A stretch of DNA of 64,000 nucleotides from Marinibacterium sp050389775 (lineage in GTDB: Bacteria > Pseudomonadota > Alphaproteobacteria > Rhodobacterales > Rhodobacteraceae), in NCBI RefSeq assembly GCF_050389775.1, contig NZ_CP177144.1, positions 4,340,001 through 4,404,000 on the forward strand. The letters are read 5' to 3'. The position numbers and the translations under genes were made by a program. Shown here one piece after another: positions 51,690 to 59,807 of this stretch (positions are counted from its first letter, which is position 1; each line of letters starts with the position of its first letter). The notes under the pieces were generated by a model. The model was not told the origin of the DNA, made no database searches, and saw nothing but the letters and a program-made list of their open reading frames with translations.

Positions 51690-52613
51690 TCAGGCCGCCT
51701 GCATCAGCGCATCCGGCCGGGCCGTTTTGAGCAGCCAGTCGCGGAAGGTGTCAAGCGATCGCCGGCTGCGCGGCTTCAGCGGGGTGAGAAGATAGCTGGG
51801 GATGCGCTGCGGATAGGCTTCGGCCACGGGCACCAGCTTGCCCGCCTGCACCGCCCGTCCGATCAGCAGAGACCGGCCCAGCAGCACGCCGGCACCGGCC
51901 ATTGCCGCCTCGACGGCCTGGCCCGACTGGTTGAACCGCAGCCCGTGGTTGAAATTCGGCCGGCTCAGCCCGTATTCCGTGAGATAGCGCGCCCAGTCGG
52001 GGAAATCGGCCTCGATCCCCAGGTGCCCGCGGTCGACATGGATCAGCGGCGCATGGCGCAGGATCTCGCGCCCGTCGCCGGCGAACCGGGCCGCAAGGTC
52101 CGGGGAGCAGACCGGCGTGGTGCTTTCCTCGACCAGCGGTTCGGCCTGGAACCCGCTCTGCCCGCGCCACGGGCAGATCTTCAGCTCGCTGTCCTGCGCC
52201 TCGGCTTCCTTGCGCGTCAGGAAGGTGCGCACGTGGATATCCGTCTCGGGCGCCCCGGCCATGAATTCGCCGATCCGCGGCACCAGCCAAAGCGACGCGC
52301 ACGAGGCCGAGACCGAGATCGACAGCGAGGAATGCGCCCGCTCGTCGGTCACGCCCAGGTCGCGCACCGCATCGTCGATCAGGTCCAGCGCCTGGCTCAC
52401 CCGCGCCACGTTGGCCAGCGCCCCGGGCGTCGGAAAGATCCGGCTGTTGCGCCGGCTGAACAATTCGACCTGCAGGAAATCCTCCAGCAGCCGGATCTGG
52501 TGGCTGACCGCCGTGGGCGTCACACAAAGCTCATTGGCCGCCCGGACCACCGAGCCATGCCGGACCACGGCCTCGAAGGCGCGGATGGCATTGAGCGGAA
52601 CGTGACGGCGCAT
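51690..52613 (-). CDS. LysR family regulator, GcvA-like
   Basis: 307 residues from ATG 52613; the longer reading frame adds low-complexity sequence. The N-terminal helix-turn-helix is clear (LNAIRAFEAVVRHGSVVRAA, VTPTAVSHQIRLLEDFLQVE), followed by the periplasmic-binding-like effector domain with ARYLTEYGLSRPNF and VEAAMAGAGVLLGRSLLIGR. The GcvA-like subgroup activates amino acid and amine catabolic operons. It precedes the flavin reductase/asparaginase operon on the same strand and may recognise the T-N11-A boxes at 51637, 53144 and 61264. Confidence 0.9.
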   Translation of the reverse strand: MRRHVPLNAIRAFEAVVRHGSVVRAANELCVTPTAVSHQIRLLEDFLQVELFSRRNSRIFPTPGALANVARVSQALDLIDDAVRDLGVTDERAHSSLSISVSASCASLWLVPRIGEFMAGAPETDIHVRTFLTRKEAEAQDSELKICPWRGQSGFQAEPLVEESTTPVCSPDLAARFAGDGREILRHAPLIHVDRGHLGIEADFPDWARYLTEYGLSRPNFNHGLRFNQSGQAVEAAMAGAGVLLGRSLLIGRAVQAGKLVPVAEAYPQRIPSYLLTPLKPRSRRSLDTFRDWLLKTARPDALMQAA

Positions 52614-53143
52614 GGCGATACTCCTTGGGGCGGGCTGTCTCAGCCCAGTGGCCAAGCATGCGCATGCAAGCGCAAGACCCCGCCCGCCGCTGCCCGCCGC
52701 GCCACGGGCTCTGCGCGCGAATTCAGCCTCCGGCAGCGCCCGCGCCCAAATCATTGGCGCAACATGTACGGACTTATTCAACGCGCGTCCTTGCCCTGCC
52801 CCGCCCCTCGCCACCCCGATTCCGCTCCGGGCCGCCCATGCCCCCTGCCCTGCCGATCCGGCCCCGGTCATCCCGGCATCAACCTAGGCCGTGCCTCCAG
52901 TACCCTGCCTCCCAAGTGCGCCGCGCTCCCGTTTCCCCGTTCCCCGACCCGCTTTGGCATTGACGCGCCCCGCCTAGGCCCTGCCTGGTCTGCGCAGCGT
53001 TTCCCAAAGGCCCACTCCGCGTCCCCGCCCGGATCCTGCGGCCGCGCACCCGCGTCCCGGCCCCTTCGCCTGGCACTGCCGCGCCCACCCGCCCGTCCCT
53101 TGGCGTCGCCTCGCCGCCACCCAACATCCCGTCACCCCCTGGC

Positions 53144-53158
53144 CTGAGAATTGCTCAG
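53144..53158 (+). promoter_or_regulatory. LysR-type box CTGAGAATTGCTCAG at the GntR promoter
   Basis: Near-perfect dyad CTGAG-n5-CTCAG containing T-N11-A, 85 bases before the GntR start. Confidence 0.55.
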
Positions 53159-53201
53159 CCCGGCGCTCCGCCCCGCTGGGCTAGGCTCGCCCTGCCCTGC
53201 C

Positions 53202-53217
53202 GGTGCCGGCCGGCACC
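53202..53217. promoter_or_regulatory. Perfect 16-bp palindrome before the GntR gene
   Basis: GGTGCCGG followed by CCGGCACC, ending 13 bases before the AAGGAG of the GntR gene. It is well placed for GntR autoregulation. Confidence 0.5.
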
Positions 53218-53242
53218 CTGACCCCGAGACAAGGAGCACCCG

Positions 53243-53986
53243 ATGCCCGGCGATCTGCGCTTCCAGGACGGCACCCCGCTCTATCTCCAGGTCTCGCGTC
53301 ACCTGCACCGGCTGATCACCGATGGCACCTATCCGCTGGGCACCCTGCTGCCGCCCGAGGCCGAGCTGGCCGCCGACCTCCGGGTCTCGCGCCATACCAT
53401 CCGCCAGGCCATTGCCCTGCTGCGCCGGCGCGGGTTGCTGTCGGTCCGCAAGGGGGTGGGCACCCGTGTCGCCGCCACGGACGACGATTGGCGCGGCCGG
53501 TTCACCGCCTCCAGCCGGGGCGAGCTGTTCGATTTCGCCCGGGCCTCGGAATTCCATGTCACCGACCGCACCACGATCGAGGCCCGGGGCCGGCTGGCCG
53601 GCGAGATGGGCATCCGCCCGGGTCGCCGGCTCTACCGCATTGCCGGCCCGCGCTTTCTGGCCGGCGAAACCACGCCCTTCAGCTATAACGAAGTCTATCT
53701 CGATCCCCGGCTCGAAACGGTCGTTTCCCGGATCGACGTGCTGCGCGAGGCCATCTTCACCCTGGTCGAAACCCATGCCGGCGACCGGGTCGAGGAAATC
53801 CGCCAGGAGGTCCGTGCCCTGCACATGCCCGCCACCGCCGCGCGCTGCCTGGGCCGCGCGCCGGGCGATCTGTGCCTGCGCATGACCCGCCGGTTCAACG
53901 GCTCGGGCGGCCGGTTGCTGGAATATGCCGTCCAGTACCACCCTGGCGACACGTTCTCTTACCAGACGACCCTGTCCTCGACCTGA
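53243..53986 (+). CDS. GntR family regulator with UTRA domain (HutC subfamily)
   Basis: 247 residues from ATG 53243 after AAGGAG. The winged helix covers residues about 8-75 (PLYLQVSRHLHRLITDGTYP, LRVSRHTIRQAIALLRRRGL, GVGTRVA). The UTRA ligand domain follows (GRRLYRIAGPRFLAGETTPF, LRMTRRFNGSGGRLLEYAVQ). It lies 191 bases upstream of the RutA gene on the same strand, so it probably controls pyrimidine-type degradation. Confidence 0.9.
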   Translation: MPGDLRFQDGTPLYLQVSRHLHRLITDGTYPLGTLLPPEAELAADLRVSRHTIRQAIALLRRRGLLSVRKGVGTRVAATDDDWRGRFTASSRGELFDFARASEFHVTDRTTIEARGRLAGEMGIRPGRRLYRIAGPRFLAGETTPFSYNEVYLDPRLETVVSRIDVLREAIFTLVETHAGDRVEEIRQEVRALHMPATAARCLGRAPGDLCLRMTRRFNGSGGRLLEYAVQYHPGDTFSYQTTLSST

Positions 53987-54177
53987 TCGTCCGCCGCGCC
54001 GGAACGGCCCCGCTGACTACGCAGGCGCACGCTGTCGCACCGGGCCGCCCGTCACCGCCCAGCGAACGGGCACCAGGGGCCATGAGATATTTTTCAGCCC
54101 CCCGGCTCAACAAATCTCCTTAGGCCCCGGCCGCCGATTTTGTCACACTGCGGCCAACTCAAAAAGGAGACCCCCTC

Positions 54178-55260
54178 ATGGACATGGGCGTATTCATTCC
54201 CATCGGGAACAATGGCTGGCTGATTTCCAAGACCTCGCCGCAATACATGCCGAGCTTCGAGCTGAACAAGCAGGTCGTCCAGACCGCCGAGAAATACGGC
54301 CTGGAGTTTGCCCTTTCCATGGTCAAGCTGCGCGGCTTCGGCGGCGAAACCGAATTCTGGGATCACAACCTGGAAAGCTTCACCCTGATGTCGGCCCTGG
54401 CCGCCGTCACCTCGAAGATCAAGCTCTTTGCCTCGACGGCCATCCTGACCCTGCCGCCGGCCATCGTCGCCCGCATGGCCTCGACGATCTCGGACGTGGC
54501 CCCGGGCCGGTTCGGCGTCAACATCGTGACCGGCTGGGCGCCCAACGAATACACCCAGATGGGCATGTGGCCGGGCGATGAATATTTCGGCCACCGCTAC
54601 GAATATGCCGCGGAATACGTCCAGGTCATGAAGGACCTGTGGTCGACCGGCACGTCCGACTTCAAGGGCGAGCATTTCCAGATGGACGATTGCAAGCTCA
54701 GCCCCGCGCCCAAGGGCGACATCGAGATCGTCGCCGCCGGCCAGTCGGACAAGGGCATGGCCTTTTCGTCCAACTATGCCAATTACTCCTTCGTGCTGGG
54801 CACCGGCGTGAACAAGCCCACCGATTTCGCGCCCGTCGCGGCCAAGCTGGCCTCTGCCGCCGAAACCGCCGGCCGCGATGTCGGCGCCTATGTGCTGTTC
54901 ATGATCATCGCCGACGAGACCGACGAGGCCGCCCAGGCCAAGTGGATCAGCTATCGCGAAGGCGCGGACCTGGAAGCGCTGTCCTACATGGGCGTCCAGG
55001 GCGCGGCCGACACCACGGCCGAAGAGAATTCGACGGCCAAGGCGATCAACCTGCCCGAGGGGGCGGTCAACTTCAACATGGGCACGCTGGTCGGATCCTA
55101 TGAAAGCGTGGCCCGGATGCTCGACGAGGCCGCGGCCGTGCCCGGCGTGAAGGGCATCATGATGACCTTCGACGATTTTGTCATCGGGCTGGAGGATTTC
55201 GGCACCAAGATCCAGCCGCTGATGAAATCCCGTTCGGACGTGCAGATCGCCGCCGAGTAA
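54178..55260 (+). CDS. rutA: Pyrimidine monooxygenase RutA
   Basis: 360 residues, nearly colinear with E. coli RutA: GVFIPIGNNGWLISKTSPQY, ALSMVKLRGFGGETEFWDHN, ESFTLMSALAAVTSKIKLFA, GRFGVNIVTGWAPNEYTQMG and SYESVARMLDEAAAVPGVKG. RutA uses FMNH2 and O2 to open the uracil ring to ureidoacrylate peracid. It follows AAGGAG. The other rut genes are not beside it, though flavin reductases occur on both sides (50928, 56546). A relaxed substrate within the RutA group cannot be excluded. Confidence 0.92.
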   Translation: MDMGVFIPIGNNGWLISKTSPQYMPSFELNKQVVQTAEKYGLEFALSMVKLRGFGGETEFWDHNLESFTLMSALAAVTSKIKLFASTAILTLPPAIVARMASTISDVAPGRFGVNIVTGWAPNEYTQMGMWPGDEYFGHRYEYAAEYVQVMKDLWSTGTSDFKGEHFQMDDCKLSPAPKGDIEIVAAGQSDKGMAFSSNYANYSFVLGTGVNKPTDFAPVAAKLASAAETAGRDVGAYVLFMIIADETDEAAQAKWISYREGADLEALSYMGVQGAADTTAEENSTAKAINLPEGAVNFNMGTLVGSYESVARMLDEAAAVPGVKGIMMTFDDFVIGLEDFGTKIQPLMKSRSDVQIAAE

Positions 55261-55268
55261 GACAGGCT

Positions 55269-55296
55269 GGCGGGGGCCGTTGCGACGGCCCCCGCC
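55269..55296 (+). terminator. Strong hairpin after rutA
   Basis: Perfect 12-bp arms GGCGGGGGCCGT and ACGGCCCCCGCC with a TGCG loop, 8 bases after the rutA stop. It lacks a T-run. Confidence 0.65.
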
Positions 55297-55701
55297 CGTC
55301 GATCCGGGCAAGCTATACCTGCGCCTTTGTACATGCGCCCGGGGGCAATCCCTGCATGGCCTGCCCGCTCTCGACACCATCCGACCGGCCTGACCCTCAT
55401 CCGCGGGTCGCGCCTTTCCGCACCTGCCCCATCCGCTCTCGACCCGATCCGATCCGGCCCAAAGCCCATCACCCCCAACCCCGCCCCGCGCCCAACCGTA
55501 CCGCCCCGCACCGCTCTCTCTTGACCCCGGGCCTTATCGGCCCCTAACCCAATCCGCTCCGCCCGAACCTCAACGCCCGCGCCGATCCCGCCACGATCCC
55601 GCCGGCCTCGGGCGACAGACCGGACCCTCCGCCCCGCATCCGCAGGCCCTGCGTCGACAGGCCCTCCTGCAGCCGGGCGGCAGACATGCAAAGGTGGCGC
55701 C
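55297..55701. other. C-rich gene-free region upstream of the DUF1275 gene
   Basis: About 405 bases, plus strand rich in C with repeated words such as ATCCGCTC, GACCCGATCC and GCCCCGC. No reading frame with gene-like character. It resembles the C-rich tract at 52680-53140. Confidence 0.5.
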
Positions 55702-56397
55702 ATGCTGATCCGTGTAGGCCCCGACAGAACCGAAAGCATCGACCTGACGCTGGCCGCCCTGCTCTCGACCATTGCCGGCGGGCTCAATGCCGTGGGCTTT
55801 GTCCTGGCCGGATCCTTCACCGCCAACATGACGGGCAATGTCTCGGGCCTGGCCGAGGATGTCGTCGCCGGCCGCCTGCTCTCGGCCCTGTCCTTTGCCG
55901 GGCTGCTCGCGGCCTTCATCTGCGGCGCCTGGCTGACCGCCCTGGCCATCGGGGCCGGTGAACGGCGCGGGTGGCGCGGGATCTATGCCCTGGCCATCGT
56001 CGGCGAAGCGCTGATCCTGCTGGCCCTGGGCCTGGCGCTGCTGCGCGACAGCTCGGCCCAGCTGGCCATGGTCTTTGTGCTGAGCTTTGTCATGGGCCTG
56101 CAGAACGCGGCCACGACGATGATCTCGAAGGCCCGCGTGCGCACGACCCACGTGTCGGGCATGGCCACCGACCTGGGCATTTCCCTGGCTGCCCTTTTTG
56201 GCGCGGCACCGGCCCGGGCCGAGGCCCTGCCCCGGCTGCGCCTGCACGGGCTGACCCTGGCTTGCTTTGCCCTGGGCGGCATCGCCTGGCTGGTGGCCTA
56301 CGGGCTGCTCGGCACGCTGGTTTTCGAGATCACGGCAATCATGCTGCTGGCCATTGCCCTTCCCGAGGTCATCCGCGCCCGGCGCCTGCGCAGCTGA
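55702..56397 (+). CDS. YoaK/DUF1275 family membrane protein
   Basis: 231 residues with about six membrane segments. LLSTIAGGLNAVGFVLAGSF, FTANMTGNVSGLAEDV, GLQNAATTMISKARVRTTHV and SGMATDLGISLA are the conserved DUF1275 blocks. Family members are inner-membrane proteins of unsettled function, often called transporters. It stands alone between rutA and a convergent flavin reductase gene. Confidence 0.88.
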   Translation: MLIRVGPDRTESIDLTLAALLSTIAGGLNAVGFVLAGSFTANMTGNVSGLAEDVVAGRLLSALSFAGLLAAFICGAWLTALAIGAGERRGWRGIYALAIVGEALILLALGLALLRDSSAQLAMVFVLSFVMGLQNAATTMISKARVRTTHVSGMATDLGISLAALFGAAPARAEALPRLRLHGLTLACFALGGIAWLVAYGLLGTLVFEITAIMLLAIALPEVIRARRLRS

Positions 56398-56414
56398 CCA
56401 CCCGCCCCGAACGC

Positions 56415-56458
56415 AATGGACCCGGCCCGAGGTCGCCCCCCGGCCGGGTCCATTTTAT
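56415..56458. terminator. Bidirectional hairpin between converging genes
   Basis: Perfect 13-bp arms AATGGACCCGGCC (56415-56427) and GGCCGGGTCCATT (56442-56454) followed by TTATG. It serves the DUF1275 gene on the plus strand. Confidence 0.75.
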
Positions 56459-56472
56459 GCCTGGCATAAAAT
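56452..56472. promoter_or_regulatory. Perfect inverted repeat ATTTTATGCC-T-GGCATAAAAT
   Basis: 10-bp arms around one base, overlapping the end of the terminator hairpin. It may be a regulator site of the GntR kind, or a second terminator stem. Confidence 0.45.
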
Positions 56473-56545
56473 CGGCCTGACACACCGGTCAGTCACATCG
56501 GCCTGTCAGACCGGCACATCACACCGGCCCATCGGGACGCGCCGG

Positions 56546-57037
56546 TCAGTCGCTCAGGAACTTGCCCCGGTGGAAGATCAGCGGCGCGCCTTCGCCGGCC
56601 GCCCGCACACCGACCACGGTGCCCAGGATGATCGACGTGTTGCCATGCTCGATGACCTTCTCCAGCTTGCAATCGAACACGCCCAGGGCCTCGTTCAACA
56701 CCGGCGCCCCCGAGGCCAGCGTGCCCCACTTGCCCTCTTCGAACACCTTCTCGCCCTTGCCGCCAAAGGCATTGGCCAGCTCGGCATAGCCCTCGGGCAG
56801 GAAGTTCACCGCGAAATGCTCGTTTTCCAGCACCCCGGCCAGGGCCGAGGTCTTCTTGTCGATCGACACCAGCATGGTCGGCGGGTTGGCCGAGACATGC
56901 GCCGCCGACAGGCCGAGGAACCCGTTCGGGCCGTCGGCGCCCTGGGTCGTCACCAGCGTCGCCCCGATGGGCCGTTCGCCCAGGGTCCGCCAGAATGCCC
57001 CGATATCGACGCCTTCGCCAGTCGCTTCGAAACTCAT
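56546..57037 (-). CDS. Flavin reductase family protein
   Basis: 163 residues. GATLVTTQGADGPNGFLGLS, SANPPTMLVSIDKKTSALAG, HFAVNFLPEGYAELANAFGG and FDCKLEKVIEHGNTSIILG follow the FMN reductase split-barrel pattern, distinct from the 50928 paralogue. It follows the ribose-type permease gene by 95 bases on the same strand and is probably the reductase most directly linked to RutA and the ribose-type importer. Confidence 0.88.
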   Translation of the reverse strand: MSFEATGEGVDIGAFWRTLGERPIGATLVTTQGADGPNGFLGLSAAHVSANPPTMLVSIDKKTSALAGVLENEHFAVNFLPEGYAELANAFGGKGEKVFEEGKWGTLASGAPVLNEALGVFDCKLEKVIEHGNTSIILGTVVGVRAAGEGAPLIFHRGKFLSD

Positions 57038-57132
57038 CGTGTCTTTCCTTCAGTCGTTTGTCTTCACCGCCGGGGCCGGGCGGCCAACCCGCCCCACCCC
57101 GGCGCCATTTCGCCGCAGCACCCCGGGCCGTC

Positions 57133-58128
57133 TCAGCCCAGGGCCTGTTCCTCGCGCTTGCGCGCAAGCTGCGACAACGCCACGGCAAGCACAAGGGCAC
57201 CGCCGTAGAACAGGTTCTGCACGTAGGTCTGGATGCCCAGCATCGTCAGCCCGGTGATCCCGATGACGATGAAATAGACGGCCACCAGCGAGCCCAGCGG
57301 GTTGAACCGCCCCGGCGTGATCGCCGTGGCCCCCAGGAAGGCCGAGGCAAAGGCCGGCAGCAGGAAGGTGTTGCCCGAATTGGGATCGGCCGCCCCGATC
57401 GTGCCGGAATAGACGATGCCCGCCAGCGCCGCGATCAGCGCCGAACACATCAGCGCGCCGAACCGCACCCGGTCGACATTGATCCCCGACAGCCGGGCGA
57501 CCTCGCGCCCGCGCCCGACGAACAGCAGCCGCCGGCCGACGGCCGTGTAGCCGAAGACGTACCAGATGATCAGGCACATGATCAGCGCATAGTAGAAGGC
57601 CAGCGGAATGCCGAAGAGCCGCTTGGCCACGACCCAGTTGACCAGGGCGAAATCGATCCCCCCGATGGTCGCCGAATTGCTCATCCACAAAACGATGCCG
57701 TTGATGAACGTCCCGGTGCCCAGGGTGACGATCAGCGACGGGATGCGGAAATAGAGGATGAAGAACCCGTTGACCGCCCCGACCGCGCCGCCCACCGCCA
57801 GCGCCGCCAGCATGGCCAGCCCGACCGGCACGTCCATGCGCACGTTCAGCACGGCGATGGTCATGGCCGACAGGGTCAGCGTGGCGGCGATCGACAGGTC
57901 GAAATCGCCCGATGTCAGGGGCACGATCAGCGCCAGCGACAGAAAGACCAGCACGGCCTGGCTGCCCAGCATGGTCGAGACATTGGGCCAGGTGAAGAAC
58001 CGGTCGGGCAGGATCGCCGCGAAGACGAAGAACAGCACCAGCAGGGCCAGGACCAGCGCATAGCGCTCGGCCAGCTGCGCCCAGTTGCGCCCCGCCGGGG
58101 CCGTCGGGTTGGTGGTTTGCGCGCTCAT
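57133..58128 (-). CDS. Ribose-type ABC transporter permease (RbsC family)
   Basis: 331 residues, ATGA-coupled to the ATPase gene. About eight to ten hydrophobic segments. LALIVPLTSGDFDLSIAATL, RIPSLIVTLGTGTFINGIVL, GRRLLFVGRGREVARLSGIN and AFLGATAITPGRFNPLGSLV are RbsC/YjfF-type blocks. It is the third gene of the leftward binding protein/ATPase/permease operon. In this family permeases form homodimers. Confidence 0.9.
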   Translation of the reverse strand: MSAQTTNPTAPAGRNWAQLAERYALVLALLVLFFVFAAILPDRFFTWPNVSTMLGSQAVLVFLSLALIVPLTSGDFDLSIAATLTLSAMTIAVLNVRMDVPVGLAMLAALAVGGAVGAVNGFFILYFRIPSLIVTLGTGTFINGIVLWMSNSATIGGIDFALVNWVVAKRLFGIPLAFYYALIMCLIIWYVFGYTAVGRRLLFVGRGREVARLSGINVDRVRFGALMCSALIAALAGIVYSGTIGAADPNSGNTFLLPAFASAFLGATAITPGRFNPLGSLVAVYFIVIGITGLTMLGIQTYVQNLFYGGALVLAVALSQLARKREEQALG

Positions 58129-59807
58129 GCGACCTCCTGCCTGTTGCGCCGGCCTGTCGCCGCCCTGTCATTGTCCCGCGGGGCCTTGCCGCCCCCGCTT
58201 GCCTCGGCCGTCCCGCCGGCATGGCCCGCCGCCCCCTGGGCGCGAAAGGTCTCCTGCGAGATCCGGTCCTTGTCGATCTCGCCCGGGCCCAGCTCGGTCA
58301 CGATGCGCCCGGCCGAAAAGATCAGCACCCGGTGGCAGATCTGCGCCAACTGCTCGGCATCGGTCGAGGCCACCAGAACGGCCGTGCCCCGGGCGCTGGC
58401 CTCGCTCAGCGCCTGGAACAGCCGCTGGCGGGCGCCCACGTCGACGCCCTGGGTCGGCTCGTCGAGCATCAGCAGGCGCGGGTCGGTCTGCAGCCACTTG
58501 GCCATCAGCACCTTCTGCGCATTGCCCCCCGACAGCGCGCCCAGCGTCAGCTCGGGCCGGTTGGGCCGGATGTCATAGGTCCGGCCCAGGGCCAGGCAAT
58601 GATCGTGGATCGCCTGCCAGTCGATGCCGAAGGCATTGCGGAACCGGCCCAGCACCGGCAGGCCGATGTTCTCGGCGATCGACAGCGCGCCCACCCCGGC
58701 CTTGCCCAGCCGGTCGGCCGGCAGATAGGCCATGCCCCGTTCCATCGCCGCGCCCGGGGTCATGCCGGCCAGCGCCATGTCCCGGCCGTCGATCTCGATC
58801 CGGCCGGCGCTGGCCGGGATCGCCCCGTAGAGCGCCTCAAGCGTGCGGTCATAGCCCGTGCCGATCAGGCCCGTCAGGCCCAGGATCTCGCCCTCGGCCA
58901 CGTCCAGGCTGACATCGGCAACCTGGTCGGCCACCAGCCCGCGCACCCGGGCCGCCCGCCGGCCGCCCTCTGGCGGCACGGCGGCCGACTGGAACAGCGA
59001 GACCTTCTCGCCGACGATCAGCTCGATGAACTGCTCGCGGTCGGCCTCGGCCGACACCACCGTGCCGGCCACCTGCCCGTCGCGCAGGATCGTCGCCCGG
59101 TCGGTGATCTCGCGGATTTCGTCGATGTCATGGGCCACCAGGATCACGCTGGCCCCGTCGCGCACGACCGAGCGGATCAGCCCGAAAAGCTGTTCGACCC
59201 CCGACCGGGGCAGGAAGGGCGTGGGCTCGTCCAGGATCAGGATGCCCTCGCCCGCCCGGCCATGGGTCTGCACCTCGTCAAAGGCCCGGGTGATGGCGAT
59301 CAGCGCCCGGTCGGATTGCGACAGGTCGGCCACCCGGGCGGTCGGGTCGATCGACAGGCCGAACCGGGCAAAGGTCTCTTCGACCCGCGCCCGCGCCCGG
59401 CCCCAGCGGATCGCCCAGTTCTGGTCGACGGCCAGGTCGTTGAGCATCATGTTCTCGATGACCGTCAGCGAAGGCATCAGCGCAAGGTGCTGGTGGACAA
59501 AGGATATGCCCTGCCGCCGGGCGCCCCCGGCCGGCATCGGAAAGGGCGCCGCCCGGCCATAGAGGATCAGCTCGCCGCCCGGTTCGGGCGCATGCAGCCC
59601 GGCAATGGTCTTGATCAGCGTCGACTTGCCCGAGCCGTTGGCCCCGAGCAGCCCGTGCACCTCGCCCGGCATCACCGCCAGGTCGACCCCGTCCAGCACC
59701 CGCGTCGTGCCGAACACCTTGGACACCCCGCGCGCCAGCAGCGCCGGAGCCTCCCCCGGCCTGCGCCGGGGAAGGTGGTCGCTCAGATCCGGCCCGCTGG
59801 CCGTCAT
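58125..59807 (-). CDS. Ribose-type ABC transporter ATPase, duplicated domains
   Basis: 560 residues from ATG 59807; the upstream in-frame extension lies within the binding protein gene. The first domain has an intact Walker A (LLGANGSGKSTLIKTIAGLH, near residue 55) and ILILDEPTPFLP. Its signature is altered to LSQSDRALIAITRA. The second domain has a degenerate Walker A (LTGLIGTGYDRT), as usual in this family, with an intact LSGGNAQKVLMAKWL and LMLDEPTQGVD. The C-terminal 40 residues are a Gly/Arg-rich tail. Confidence 0.9.
   Translation of the reverse strand: MTASGPDLSDHLPRRRPGEAPALLARGVSKVFGTTRVLDGVDLAVMPGEVHGLLGANGSGKSTLIKTIAGLHAPEPGGELILYGRAAPFPMPAGGARRQGISFVHQHLALMPSLTVIENMMLNDLAVDQNWAIRWGRARARVEETFARFGLSIDPTARVADLSQSDRALIAITRAFDEVQTHGRAGEGILILDEPTPFLPRSGVEQLFGLIRSVVRDGASVILVAHDIDEIREITDRATILRDGQVAGTVVSAEADREQFIELIVGEKVSLFQSAAVPPEGGRRAARVRGLVADQVADVSLDVAEGEILGLTGLIGTGYDRTLEALYGAIPASAGRIEIDGRDMALAGMTPGAAMERGMAYLPADRLGKAGVGALSIAENIGLPVLGRFRNAFGIDWQAIHDHCLALGRTYDIRPNRPELTLGALSGGNAQKVLMAKWLQTDPRLLMLDEPTQGVDVGARQRLFQALSEASARGTAVLVASTDAEQLAQICHRVLIFSAGRIVTELGPGEIDKDRISQETFRAQGAAGHAGGTAEASGGGKAPRDNDRAATGRRNRQEVA

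Larger units (their letters stand above)
52614..53242. other. C-rich gene-free region between divergent LysR and GntR genes
   Basis: About 630 bases. The plus strand is strongly C-rich from 52680 to 53140 with short repeated words (CCTAGGCC at 52883 and 52973, CCCTGCC and CGCCCG), but no regular period. Two regulatory elements, at 53144 and 53202, lie at the right end. Confidence 0.55.

Noticed and set aside
57050..58222. 390-codon frame overlapping the ribose-type permease
   Set aside because: A different frame of the same strand; the permease frame carries the membrane segments and family blocks.
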